A stretch of DNA of 64,000 nucleotides from positions 434,001 through 498,000 of the forward strand of contig CAVZBT010000005.1 in NCBI GenBank assembly GCA_963773605.1. Reading direction: 5' to 3'. The notes under the pieces were generated by a model. That model searched no databases. It saw nothing but the letters and a program-made list of their open reading frames with translations, and was not told the origin of the DNA. Positions 48,942 through 57,994 of the stretch are shown here, piece by piece; the first letter of the stretch is position 1, and every line of letters begins with the position of its first letter. A program made the translations under genes and the position numbers. The DNA is from CAVZBT01 sp963773605. Lineage in GTDB: Bacteria > Acidobacteriota > UBA6911.

Positions 48942-50618
48942 ATGCGCAGCAAAGCCGGTACCCTGTTCTTCCTACTTATCCTCGGTCTTGGCGTCGGGAT
49001 TGCCTACTCGGGCCCAAGCCCGTCTCCCCAGAAAGAAACCAAGAAGCCGGAGAAGAAGGGAGGCTCCGAAGGGAGTCGAACCCAGTACTACAAGAAGTGG
49101 CTGGACGAGGATGTCCTCTACATCATCTCCGAGGACGAAAAAAAGGTCTTTAAGGACCTCAAGACCGAAGAGGAGCGCGAAAGCTTCATCGAGCAGTTCT
49201 GGGCACGGCGCGACCCGGACCCGCGCACACCGGAGAACGAGTTCAAGGAGGAGCACTACCTGCGCATCGCGTACGCGAACGACCATTACGCCTCGGGGAT
49301 TCCGGGCTGGAAGACGGACCGGGGGCGTATTTACATAACGTTCGGCAAGCCTGCCGAGATCGAGTCCCACCCCTCGGGCGGGAGCTACAACCGCGAGGTC
49401 TGGGAAGGCGGGGGCACGACGTCCACCTTCCCGTTTGAGCGCTGGCGCTACCGCCACATCGACGGCATCGGTGACGACATCGAAATCGAATTCGTCGACA
49501 AATCCATGAGCGGCGAATACCGCATGGCCATGAGTCCCGACGAGAAGGACGCCCTCATGATGGTCCCGGGAGCCGGGCTGACATGGGCCGAGGAAATGGG
49601 CATGTCCAAGAAAGAAGACCGGCCCTATTTCAACCCAAGCGCCGCCAACGATCCAACCGCGGCCGGCGGTTTCATGCGCGCAAAGGACATGCCGTTCGCC
49701 CGCATGGAGCAATACTTCAACCTGCAGCGCCCCCCGCAGGTCAAGTTTGAGGACCTGAAGAGCATCGTCACCACACACGTGAGCTATAACCAGCTGCCGT
49801 ACGAAATGCGCGCGGACTTCATCCGCCTCTCGTCGGACAAGGTGCTGGTCCCGATCACGATCGAGCTGCAGAACCGCGACCTGGAGTTCAAGAAAGAGCT
49901 CGACTTCAACCGCGCCGCCGTGAATGTCTATGGCATTGTCACCGGGCTGAACAACCGGATACTGGCCGAGTTTGAGCACGTGATCACGAGCGAGTACACG
50001 GACCAGTTCTTCGAGCAGGGGAAACAGAACCGGTCGATGTACCAGAAGATCGTCGCCTTGCCACCCGGTCAGCGCTTTAAGCTGGACTTGGTCCTGAAAG
50101 ACATCAACAGCGGCAACGTCGGTGTCCTCAGCCGCGGGCTGGTGGTGCCGAAATTCGACCCCGAGACCCTCCAGGCCAGCACCATCATTCTGGCGAACAA
50201 GGTGGAGCAGGTCTCAAACAACTCCGACCAACTCGAGCAGTATGTCATCGGCGACCTCAAGATCCAGCCGAACGTGAAGTCCGAGTATGTCGATGGCCAG
50301 TTCCTGATCCCGTACATGCAGGTCTACAACGCCACCCTCGACCAGACCAGCCTGAAGCCTTCGCTGGAAATCACCTACACGCTGAAATCCGGGGGAAAGG
50401 TGATTGAGGCTCTCCAGGATCTTGCCGGGGATTCCATCCAGTTCTTCTCGGGACAACGCGTGGTCGTCATCGGCAAGATCCCGCTGAAATCGGTCGCGCC
50501 CGGTAAGTACGAACTCGAGATGAAAGTCGTGGACCGGATATCCAACCGCACCCTCCTGAGTTCGGCGGACTTCAGGGTCAGGGAACCCGCGGTGCGGGCC
50601 GCGTCGGCGGTGAATTGA
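48942..50618 (+). CDS. GWxTD domain-containing secreted protein
   Basis: 558 residues, intact. Signal peptide MRSKAGTLFFLLILGLGVGI, then a Lys/Glu-rich stretch and the GWxTD domain: ESFIEQFWARRDPDPRTPEN leads to IPGWKTDRGRIYITFGKPAE, which holds the name-giving Gly-Trp-Lys-Thr-Asp. The C-terminal 300 residues are beta-rich, repeated immunoglobulin-like or lipocalin-like strands (VLVPITIELQNRDLEFKKEL; KSVAPGKYELEMKVVDRISN). The family has no known biochemical function and is frequent in Acidobacteriota and relatives. Own strong promoter, 111 bases after the MacB permease. Confidence 0.88.
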   Translation: MRSKAGTLFFLLILGLGVGIAYSGPSPSPQKETKKPEKKGGSEGSRTQYYKKWLDEDVLYIISEDEKKVFKDLKTEEERESFIEQFWARRDPDPRTPENEFKEEHYLRIAYANDHYASGIPGWKTDRGRIYITFGKPAEIESHPSGGSYNREVWEGGGTTSTFPFERWRYRHIDGIGDDIEIEFVDKSMSGEYRMAMSPDEKDALMMVPGAGLTWAEEMGMSKKEDRPYFNPSAANDPTAAGGFMRAKDMPFARMEQYFNLQRPPQVKFEDLKSIVTTHVSYNQLPYEMRADFIRLSSDKVLVPITIELQNRDLEFKKELDFNRAAVNVYGIVTGLNNRILAEFEHVITSEYTDQFFEQGKQNRSMYQKIVALPPGQRFKLDLVLKDINSGNVGVLSRGLVVPKFDPETLQASTIILANKVEQVSNNSDQLEQYVIGDLKIQPNVKSEYVDGQFLIPYMQVYNATLDQTSLKPSLEITYTLKSGGKVIEALQDLAGDSIQFFSGQRVVVIGKIPLKSVAPGKYELEMKVVDRISNRTLLSSADFRVREPAVRAASAVN

Positions 50619-50756
50619 CTACCCACGCGCCATCCAGTGGGGCCGGCAGCGAAACACCTCATTTAAGAACCCAGGCGCGTCACGGGGCAGCCCCGGAGTT
50701 CCGGGAGGTGTCGCCAGTCGCCCGGTTCTGCTGCATCAAGGCCGCTGACTCGTCGA

Positions 50757-51638
50757 CTATTGCGAGCCTTTGACGCGCATGCGGAGCGAGTAGAGTGCGG
50801 TGCTGGCGGTGATGAACAGGGTGCGGCGATCTTTACCGCCGAAGGTGGCGTTCGCCGCCCAGCGCTGATCCACATCAATGTGCTCGATCTGCTTGCCCCC
50901 CCGGTCGAAGACGGTCACACCCTTGCCGGTCAGGTAAAGGTTGCCTCTCTCGTCCAGCGTCATCCCGTCGGACCCAAGTTCGCAGAAGAGCCGCTTGCCG
51001 GCTAGCGAACCGTCGCGCCGGATCTCGTACGCCCAGGTTTTGCCGGCGCCGATGTCTGAGACGTAGAGCGTCTTGCCGTCAGGGGTTCCCACGATGCCGT
51101 TAGGCTGCTTCATGTCGTCAATGACCCGAGTGACGGATCTGCGGTCGGGCGACAGCCGATACACGTGCTGCCCATCCTGCTCCATCGGGCCCCGGATCCA
51201 GTAGGGGCGCTTGTACAGGGGGTCTGTGAAGTAAGCCGCGTTGTTGGGGGCCACCCAGACATCGTTGGGACCGTTGAGCAGCTTGCCGCCGTAATCCTTG
51301 ACCAGCACGGTGACCTTGCCGGCGCGGTCGATGGCCCACAGTTCGTTTCTCTCGTCGGCACAGGAGAGCAGGGCACCGCGGCGGTCGAACTCGAGTCCGT
51401 TTGAGCGCCCGGAGGGCGCCAGGAACGTGCTCAGCTTGCCCTCGACGCTCCACTTTAGAATGCAATCGTTGGGCTGATCGGTGAAAAAGACGTTGCCGTG
51501 CTTGTCGGCGGCGGGCCCCTCGGTAAACTTGAACCCATCCGCCAGCTTTTCCAGCTTTGCCCCAGGGGCTACGACGCCGTCGGCGGCCGTCGCCAGCGCG
51601 CACGCCAGTACAAACGCCGTGCAGCTCAGGAGTCTCAT
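50757..51638 (-). CDS. SMP-30/gluconolactonase family secreted protein
   Basis: 293 residues. ATG 51638 (MRLLSCTAFVLACALATAAD) has a signal peptide and a strong GGAGGAA site, and is preferred to the longer frame. Six-bladed beta-propeller motifs: FTEGPAADKHGNVFFTD, LNGPNDVWVAPNNAAYFTDP, QPNGIVGTPDGKTLYVSDIG and GSDGMTLDERGNLYLTGKG, with the metal-site Glu, Asn and Asp. Hydrolyses sugar lactones or related esters in the periplasm; substrate not determinable. Divergent from the AlkP lipoprotein. Confidence 0.87.
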   Translation of the reverse strand: MRLLSCTAFVLACALATAADGVVAPGAKLEKLADGFKFTEGPAADKHGNVFFTDQPNDCILKWSVEGKLSTFLAPSGRSNGLEFDRRGALLSCADERNELWAIDRAGKVTVLVKDYGGKLLNGPNDVWVAPNNAAYFTDPLYKRPYWIRGPMEQDGQHVYRLSPDRRSVTRVIDDMKQPNGIVGTPDGKTLYVSDIGAGKTWAYEIRRDGSLAGKRLFCELGSDGMTLDERGNLYLTGKGVTVFDRGGKQIEHIDVDQRWAANATFGGKDRRTLFITASTALYSLRMRVKGSQ

Positions 51639-51891
51639 CGCGGTTCCTCCGGTACGGAATGCCAGCACATTCGCACAATACGGAAAAACGCGCCACGGAA
51701 AAGACGGCGCTGCGGACAGCCTCAGTCAAAGTACGGAAGCGGGCAGCCGAGGCGGCCGCACTCTGGCCGACGCTACCGATGCAGTACAACCGCGGAAGGC
51801 GGTGCACCGGAAATCTCCGTGCTGGAAACCCACGAAGCTGGAGCGTGGTACTGTGGCGATGATAAGATACGGATTTTATCGGGGCGGGGCA

Positions 51892-53904
51892 ATGACCGAA
51901 CACATCAGACCCGATCGGCGGTGGCGTGCCGTCGCGCTTGCGGCCGTCTTCGCTGCGGCTTTCTCAGCCTGCGGGCGCGTACCGGTCAAAAAGGTGGACG
52001 AGCAGGTTGTCGTCCTGGGCTTCGACGGCGCCGACCCCAAACTGCTGGCGCGGTGGGTCGCGGAAGGGAAGCTCCCCAACATCGAGAAGCTCGGCCACAC
52101 CGGCACGAACCAGCCCCTGGGCACTACCGAGCCTCCGGAATCGCCGGTCGCGTGGGCGTCTTTTGCCACCGGGACAAACCCGGGGAAACACGGCATTTTT
52201 GACTTCCTGAAGGTGAACCGGACGAACTACATCCCCGACATCGGGCTGGTCGACGCTCAGAAGCCGAAGTTCCTCCTGCACACAATCCCGATCAAGCGGC
52301 CGGTAATCACGAACAACCGCAAGGGAAAACCCTTCTACAAGACGATCGCGGAACAGGGCATCGTCACCTCCGTGTTGCGCATGCCGCTGTCGCTACCGCC
52401 CGAGGAACTGCCCAACGGCAACCTGCTGGCTGGGCTGGGCGTCCCTGACATACGCAAGACATGGGGCACTTTTTTCTATTTCGCGACGGACCTCACCCAG
52501 TGGGACGTGGGCAATACCGAGTTCGGCGGCGTTCTCGTCCGTCTGGAACGCAGCGACGCCAGGATCAGCACCAAAATCGAGGGGCCTTACGATCCGCGTT
52601 ACGACGATTACCGCCGGCTCGTGCTCCCGCTGGAACTCGATCCCACCCCGGACAGGCGTGCCTTGAAAATCGCGGTCGGTGGGCAGACGCAGACGGTTCC
52701 GGAAGGGAGCTGGAGCGACTGGTTCGACATGCGTTTCCGCGGGGGCATATTTGTCGACGTCCGCGGTATCAGCCGCTTCTATGTGCTCGAAGTCTACCCG
52801 GAGATCCGCCTTTACCTGGAACCTATCAGCATGGACCCCAGGAATCCGCCGGTGCCCATCTCGAGCCCGCCCGGGTTCTCCTCGGAACTTGTGCGGCGCA
52901 TCGGGCTCTTCAAGACGATGGGGTGGGTACACGAGACCTGGGGGCTGAACGAGGAGAAGATCGACGAGAAGGTATTCCTGGAAGACACATTCCGGAACAT
53001 GGATGCGCTCGAAGCCGCCGTGATGGACCAACTGGCTACCAAACCGCCGCTGCTGGTGGCCGTTTTTACCGCCACCGACAGCGTTTCCCACACATTCTTC
53101 CGCTTCCTCGACCCTGAGCATCCCAGGTACGACGCGGCGCTGGTACCGCAGTTCGGCGACGCGGTGCTGCGCACCTACCAGCGGATGGACTCGATTATCG
53201 GGAAGGTGCGCGAGCGAATCGGGGAGCGCGCGACTTTGATCGTGGTCAGCGATCACGGGTTCCACACGTGGCGCCGCGAATTCAACACGAACACCTGGCT
53301 GGCCCGCAACGGATTCATCGTTATGAAGAATGAGCCGGCCGACTCGTCGACCAAGAAGATGGACGACATGTTCAGCGGCGGCAGCTTCTTCCCGAACGTC
53401 GACTGGAGCCGCACAAAGGCGTACAGCCTGGGGCTGGGAGGCATTTTTATCAACGTCAGGGGGCGCGAAGGCCACGGCTCGGTAGCACCAGGCGACGAGT
53501 ATGAAGCGGTGCGCCGCCAGATCATGACGAAGATCAAGCAGTTCCAGGATCCCGATACGGGCGCCCCCGTGATCCAGGGCGTCTACCGCCGGGAGGATAT
53601 CTTCCACGGTCCCGAAACCGGACACGCTCCGGACCTGCAGCTGTCTTTCTTCGACGGGTACCGCACCTCGTGGCAGACCGCGCTTGGGGCGATCCCCGAA
53701 AATATCGTGGTCGCAAACCTGAAAAAATGGAGCGGGGACCACTGCGCCTCCGACAGTTCGGATACGGAGGGAATCCTGCTGTCGAACCGCAGGATCGCGC
53801 CTGAGAAGTATTCCATCATCGATATCGGGCCCACGGTGATCCGGCTCTTTGGGCTGCAGGTGCCGGCCGAAATGGACGGCCGCCCCATCTCGTTCGTGCC
53901 TTGA
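51892..53904 (+). CDS. AlkP-superfamily phosphodiesterase-like lipoprotein
   Basis: 670 residues, intact. Lipoprotein signal with lipobox FSAC (Cys27), so anchored on the outside of the inner membrane or sent to the outer membrane. Metal-binding alkaline-phosphatase-superfamily motifs: VVLGFDGADPKLL, SPVAWASFATGTNPGKHGIF with the likely nucleophile Ser/Thr, ATDSVSHTFFRFLDP, LIVVSDHGFHTWRR and GDHCASDSSDTEGILL. A Phe/Pro-rich insertion covers about 120-340. Similar proteins are called type I phosphodiesterase/nucleotide pyrophosphatase; substrate unknown. Upstream of a sugar-transfer gene cluster, so a surface-glycan or phospholipid role is possible. Confidence 0.85.
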   Translation: MTEHIRPDRRWRAVALAAVFAAAFSACGRVPVKKVDEQVVVLGFDGADPKLLARWVAEGKLPNIEKLGHTGTNQPLGTTEPPESPVAWASFATGTNPGKHGIFDFLKVNRTNYIPDIGLVDAQKPKFLLHTIPIKRPVITNNRKGKPFYKTIAEQGIVTSVLRMPLSLPPEELPNGNLLAGLGVPDIRKTWGTFFYFATDLTQWDVGNTEFGGVLVRLERSDARISTKIEGPYDPRYDDYRRLVLPLELDPTPDRRALKIAVGGQTQTVPEGSWSDWFDMRFRGGIFVDVRGISRFYVLEVYPEIRLYLEPISMDPRNPPVPISSPPGFSSELVRRIGLFKTMGWVHETWGLNEEKIDEKVFLEDTFRNMDALEAAVMDQLATKPPLLVAVFTATDSVSHTFFRFLDPEHPRYDAALVPQFGDAVLRTYQRMDSIIGKVRERIGERATLIVVSDHGFHTWRREFNTNTWLARNGFIVMKNEPADSSTKKMDDMFSGGSFFPNVDWSRTKAYSLGLGGIFINVRGREGHGSVAPGDEYEAVRRQIMTKIKQFQDPDTGAPVIQGVYRREDIFHGPETGHAPDLQLSFFDGYRTSWQTALGAIPENIVVANLKKWSGDHCASDSSDTEGILLSNRRIAPEKYSIIDIGPTVIRLFGLQVPAEMDGRPISFVP

Positions 53905-53939
53905 TCCGCCATTCCAGGATGCACACATTGTCCACCCTG

Positions 53940-54929
53940 ATGGATCTCTCAATCGTAATCCCGACCTGGCGGGGGCGGGACCTGCTGGAGGCGTACCTCC
54001 CTTCCGTGCTGGCCGCGGCCGGGCGATACCGTGACCAGACCGCGAGGGAGTTCGAGATCGTCGTCGTGGACGACGCGGGAGGCGACGACACGGCGGACTG
54101 GATCCGCAACGCGTACGGCGACCCGGGTGGTGTTTGTGCAGCACGGGCGCAACCGGGGATTTCCCGCGGCCTGCCAGACCGGTTTCGAAACCGCGCACTT
54201 CCCGCTCGTGCTGCTGCTCAACAACGACGTCCGCCTCGCACCCGATTGCATCGCTCCCATGGCCCGGCACTTCCTGCGACCCGGCCGTTTTCGCCGTGAC
54301 CGGCAAGATGTTCAACCAGGGTGAAGACCGGTTCTGCAACGGCGGCAAGGTAGCCCGCTTCCGCCGCGGCATGTGGACCACCTACGAAAACTACGACGTG
54401 CGTCCCGGGGCGCCGCCGGACACGTCGCTCCTTTCCTTCACGGCGATCGGAGCGTTTTCTGCCTTCGACCGTGCCCGGTTCCTGGAGCTCGGCGGCTTCG
54501 ATCCGCTTGCAGCCATGGTGGAGGACGTGGAGTTGTCGTACCGGGGGTGGAAACGCGGTTGGACGATCAAGTACGAGCCGCGCAGCATCGCCTACCACGA
54601 CGCGAGCAGGACGATGGACCGCCGCTACAAGCGACGTCAGCTCGACAAGCTGTCGCGACGAAACCGGATCCTGATGCACTGGATGCTCCTGCACGACCGC
54701 GCTATGTTCACCAGCCACGTCCTCGTGATCGCGGCACGGTTTCTGATCGAGCTGGCTTATACTGGACTGGCGCTTCTACTGGGCCGTGTTCACCGGGCTA
54801 GGCCACCTGCCGGCCATCGCCAGAAAGCGCCGTCGAACCCGTAGGACTATGGCCCGGACCGATCGCGAGCTGCTGCGCACCCTGGAGCACTTCTATCGCA
54901 CGGCGCCTATCGCGCTGCGCAAGGCCTGA
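53940..54929 (+). CDS. Glycosyltransferase family 2 (frameshifted)
   Basis: Membrane-associated GT-A glycosyltransferase for cell-surface polysaccharide. MDLSIVIPTWRGRDLLEAYL opens the nucleotide-binding fold; EFEIVVVDDAGGDDTADWIR, then FPLVLLLNNDVRLAPDC with the NND metal motif, DTSLLSFTAIGAFSAFDRAR, GGFDPLAAMVEDVELSYRGW with catalytic ED, and a hydrophobic segment near the C-terminus. The end is APIALRKA with TGA at 54927-54929. About 330 codons with frame changes near 54125, 54285 and 54770. It overlaps the next glycosyltransferase start by one base. An in-frame ATG at 53919 is also possible. Confidence 0.87.
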
Positions 54930-55708
54930 TGCCGCCCCCCATGGAACCGGTTTCGGCAACCCTGATAACCTACAACGAGCGGGCCAACATTCGGGCGGCG
55001 CTCGAATCCGTCCACTGGTGTCACGACATCGTCGTGGTCGACTCCGGCAGCTCCGATGAAACGGTGGAGATCTGCCGCGGGTTTACCGACAAGGTCTTCC
55101 ACCGGGACTGGACCGGCTACGTGGACCAGAAGCGCTTCGCGGTCGAAAACGCGAGCCACGACTGGATTTTCTCCCTCGACGCCGACGAGAGGACCAGCCC
55201 GGAACTCAAGACCGAAATCCTCGACCGCCTGAAGCGCGAACCGCCGGAAGCGGGTTATCGCATCCCGCGCATCACATGGTTCATGGGACGCTGGATCCGG
55301 CACGGCGACTGGTACCCGGATTATCAGCTGCGGCTGTTTGACCGCCGGCGCGGCGGCTGGCAGGGGGGAAGGGTCCACGAATCGGTCCGCGTCCGCGGCG
55401 CCGTCGGGCTTCTGAAAGGCGAAATACGCCACTACACGTACCGGACCCTCTCGGATTATCTGCGCCGCCTGGAATCCTATTCGACCCTGGCAGCAGCGGA
55501 CTATGAGCAGCGCGGCAAACAGTCGGGCGCCCTCCACATGCTCGGCGACCCCTTCGCGACTTTCCTGAAGGCCTACATTCTGAAGCGCGGATTTCTCGAC
55601 GGCGTTCCGGGCCTGATGGTCGCGATCATGGGCGCGGTTTCGGTGTACTTCAAATACGCCAAACTTTATGAACGGCAGCTCGGCACGCGCGCCCGCGGGG
55701 ACTCCTGA
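54929..55708 (+). CDS. Glycosyltransferase family 2, WaaE/KdtX-like
   Basis: 259 residues, intact. VSATLITYNERANIRAALES, VVVDSGSSDETVEICR, and WIFSLDADERTSPELKTEIL with the DxD motif; then PDYQLRLFDRRRGGW and GEIRHYTYRTLSDYL, the block typical of the LPS-core beta-1,4-glucosyltransferase WaaE/KdtX family. Likely adds a hexose to lipopolysaccharide core or a related glycan on the cytoplasmic face. ATG 54929 overlaps the preceding stop. Confidence 0.9.
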   Translation: MPPPMEPVSATLITYNERANIRAALESVHWCHDIVVVDSGSSDETVEICRGFTDKVFHRDWTGYVDQKRFAVENASHDWIFSLDADERTSPELKTEILDRLKREPPEAGYRIPRITWFMGRWIRHGDWYPDYQLRLFDRRRGGWQGGRVHESVRVRGAVGLLKGEIRHYTYRTLSDYLRRLESYSTLAAADYEQRGKQSGALHMLGDPFATFLKAYILKRGFLDGVPGLMVAIMGAVSVYFKYAKLYERQLGTRARGDS

Positions 55709-55739
55709 CGGCCCCCGCTCCGCCCGTTCAGCCTGGCTG

Positions 55740-55748
55740 TGCTATAGT
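55740..55748 (+). promoter_or_regulatory. Extended -10 promoter upstream of rfbA
   Basis: TGC-TATAGT (TATAGT 55743-55748), 41 bases before ATG 55789; no clear -35. Confidence 0.5.
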
Positions 55749-55788
55749 TCTGGCTTCAACCGACGCACCGGGAAAGGACAAGCGGCTG

Positions 55789-56555
55789 ATGAAAGGTGTT
55801 GTTCTCGCAGGAGGGCTGGGATCCAGGCTGTATCCCCTGACCAAGGTCACCAACAAACATCTGCTGCCGATCTACGACAAGCCGATGATCTACTACCCGA
55901 TCGAGACCCTGGTCGGCGCGGGCATTCGCGACATCCTGATCGTCACGGGGGGCAAGAACGCCGGGCGACTTTCTGCGCCTGCTCGGCAACGGCAAGGAAT
56001 TCGGCCTGCACCACATCAACTACACCTACCAGGAGGGCGAAGGCGGCATCGCAGCCGCGCTGTCACTGGCCGAGTACTTTGCCGACGGCGAACCGATCTG
56101 CGTCATTCTGGGCGACAACATCATCGAAGGGTCCATCGCGCCGCTACGTGGAGAATTTCGTCCGCAGGGCGCCGGCGCCCGCATCCTGCTGAAGGAAGTG
56201 CGATGATCCGCAACGCTTCGGCGTCGCGGAGATCCGGGGGCACCGGATCGTCGGCATCGAGGAAAAGCCCGCAGTCCCGGCGTCCAACTACGCCGTGACG
56301 GGCATCTACATGTACGACGCCGAGGTGTTCGACATAGTCCGCAGACCTTGCAGCCTTCCAGGCCGCGGCGAACTGGAAATCACGGACGTGAACAACGCCT
56401 ACATCGCAAAGGGTCGCATGGCGTACGACATTCTCGACGGCTGGTGGACCGATGCCGGGACGTTCGATTCGCTGCTGCGCGCCTCCAATCTGGTGTCGCA
56501 GAAGGCGACGCGAGAGACACAGCCGGGCGGCCGCTCTCTGGCCACAAACAGCTGA
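55789..56555 (+). CDS. rfbA: Glucose-1-phosphate thymidylyltransferase (frameshifted)
   Basis: Makes dTDP-glucose, the first step to dTDP-L-rhamnose. MKGVVLAGGLGSRLYPLTKV is the sugar-nucleotidyltransferase signature, followed by NKHLLPIYDKPMIYYPIETL; further on, ICVILGDNIIEGS, IVGIEEKPAVPASNYAVTGI and LEITDVNNAYIAKGRMAYDI appear in different frames. Frame changes near 55965, 56150 and 56205. Ends GGRSLATNS, TGA 56553-56555. About 255 codons, slightly shorter than the usual 290. rfbB and rfbC are not in the window. Confidence 0.9.
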
Positions 56556-56637
56556 GCCTTTTTCGGGCAAGCGCAAGGAGGGCGCCGGCGCCCGCATCCG
56601 AAACCACAGGTGCGTGCGCGAACTCTCCTCCGGAAAT

Positions 56638-57507
56638 ATGAAAATCCTCATCGTGGGTTCGCGCGGCATGCTCGGCACCGAGCTGGCCGGGCAGTTCAAC
56701 AAGACAAACGAGGTGGTGGGGTTCGACGTGGATGAGCTCGACTTCACCGACCCGTCCCAGTGCCGCGCGCGCCTGCACGAAGTCCGTCCCGACGTCACCC
56801 TTTGTGCGGCGGCCTTGACGGCTGTCGACTATTGTGAGACGCACGAGGATGAAGCCGCCCGTGTCAACGGCGCAGGGCCCGGTTTTCTTGCGGCGGCCGC
56901 GGCCGAGGTCGGATCGTTCCTGGTGCACTACAGCACGGACTACGTCTATGACGGCCGGAAGAACGAGCCCTATGTCGAGGGGGACCCGCCCAACCCGCTC
57001 AGCGCATACGGCAGGTCCAAGTGGCTCGGGGATCGGAATGTGCAGCGGCTCTGCCCGCGGCACCTGATCCTGCGTACGTCGTGGCTGTTTGGCCCGAACG
57101 GGAAGAACTTCATTCGCACGATCCTCGGTGCCGCCCGGCAGGGTCAGGCGCTTCGGGTTGTGAGCGATCAGTTCGGTTGCCCGACCTACACCCGCGACCT
57201 CGCCGTGCACACGGCGCTCCTGCTCGACGCCGAATGCACCGGCGTATACCATTTGACCAATGACGGGCAGTGCTCCTGGTACGATCTCGCCCGTTACACC
57301 TTGGACAGCGCCGGTCTGGTCGATGTCCAGGTGATGCCGGTCTCCAGCGCGGAATTCCCGCGGCCCGCCCCCCGGCCGGCCAACTCGGTCCTGGCCAACG
57401 CCAGGCTCCGGCGTGAAGCTTTCCCCCCAATGCGGCACTGGCAGCAGGCCGTTCAACAGTATGTCACCGAGTTCGGGGCTGGTCCCGAATCCAGGATCGA
57501 ACGATGA
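56638..57507 (+). CDS. rfbD: dTDP-4-dehydrorhamnose reductase
   Basis: NADPH-dependent last step of dTDP-L-rhamnose synthesis. 289 residues, intact. Rossmann glycine motif GSRGMLGTELAG, YSTDYVYDG and the Tyr-x-x-x-Lys pair in NPLSAYGRSKWLGD, then LRTSWLFGPNGKNF. 83 bases separate it from rfbA. Its stop overlaps smpB by four bases (ATGA), an unexpected coupling of sugar synthesis to ribosome rescue. Confidence 0.93.
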   Translation: MKILIVGSRGMLGTELAGQFNKTNEVVGFDVDELDFTDPSQCRARLHEVRPDVTLCAAALTAVDYCETHEDEAARVNGAGPGFLAAAAAEVGSFLVHYSTDYVYDGRKNEPYVEGDPPNPLSAYGRSKWLGDRNVQRLCPRHLILRTSWLFGPNGKNFIRTILGAARQGQALRVVSDQFGCPTYTRDLAVHTALLLDAECTGVYHLTNDGQCSWYDLARYTLDSAGLVDVQVMPVSSAEFPRPAPRPANSVLANARLRREAFPPMRHWQQAVQQYVTEFGAGPESRIER

Positions 57508-57977
57508 CCGGAGAAAAGAAAGACGCCCCGGAAAAGCTGATCGCCGCGAACCGCAAGGCGCTGCACGACTACTTCATTCTGGACCGGCTTGAAGCCGGTG
57601 TTGCGCTGCTCGGCACGGAAGTGAAGTCCGTCCGCGCCGGACGGATCAACCTCAAAGAAAGCTACGCGGCCGTGCGGGACGCGGAGGCGTACCTGTTTGA
57701 CTGCCACATCAGCCCGTACACCCACGGCAACCGTGAGAACCACGATCCGACGCGGACCCGGAAGTTGCTGCTGCATGCCCGGGAGATTCGCAAACTCATT
57801 GGGAAAACACAGGAAAAGGGATTGACCCTCGTACCCCTGCGCGTGTATCTAAAGCGCGGCAGGATAAAGGTCGAGCTGGGTGTCGCACGCGGCAAAAAGC
57901 TGTATGACAAGCGCGAGACCGAACGTCGCAAGGAAGTAGACCGGGAAGCCAAGGCGGCTATGTCACGGCGCCGCTGA
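57504..57977 (+). CDS. smpB: SsrA-binding protein SmpB
   Basis: Binds tmRNA for rescue of stalled ribosomes. 157 residues, intact. ALHDYFILDRLEAGVALLGT, TEVKSVRAGRINLKESYAAV and the C-terminal KKLYDKRETERRKEVDREAK block, ending in the usual basic tail MSRRR. The ssrA tmRNA gene itself was not found nearby. Confidence 0.96.
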   Translation: MTGEKKDAPEKLIAANRKALHDYFILDRLEAGVALLGTEVKSVRAGRINLKESYAAVRDAEAYLFDCHISPYTHGNRENHDPTRTRKLLLHAREIRKLIGKTQEKGLTLVPLRVYLKRGRIKVELGVARGKKLYDKRETERRKEVDREAKAAMSRRR

Positions 57978-57994
57978 TTTCAGGGGGGGTTTTG

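Noticed and set aside
52393..54381. Very long antisense open frame (662 residues) over the AlkP lipoprotein
   Set aside because: Same mirror-frame effect. Composition is His/Arg/Asp-rich and matches no family.
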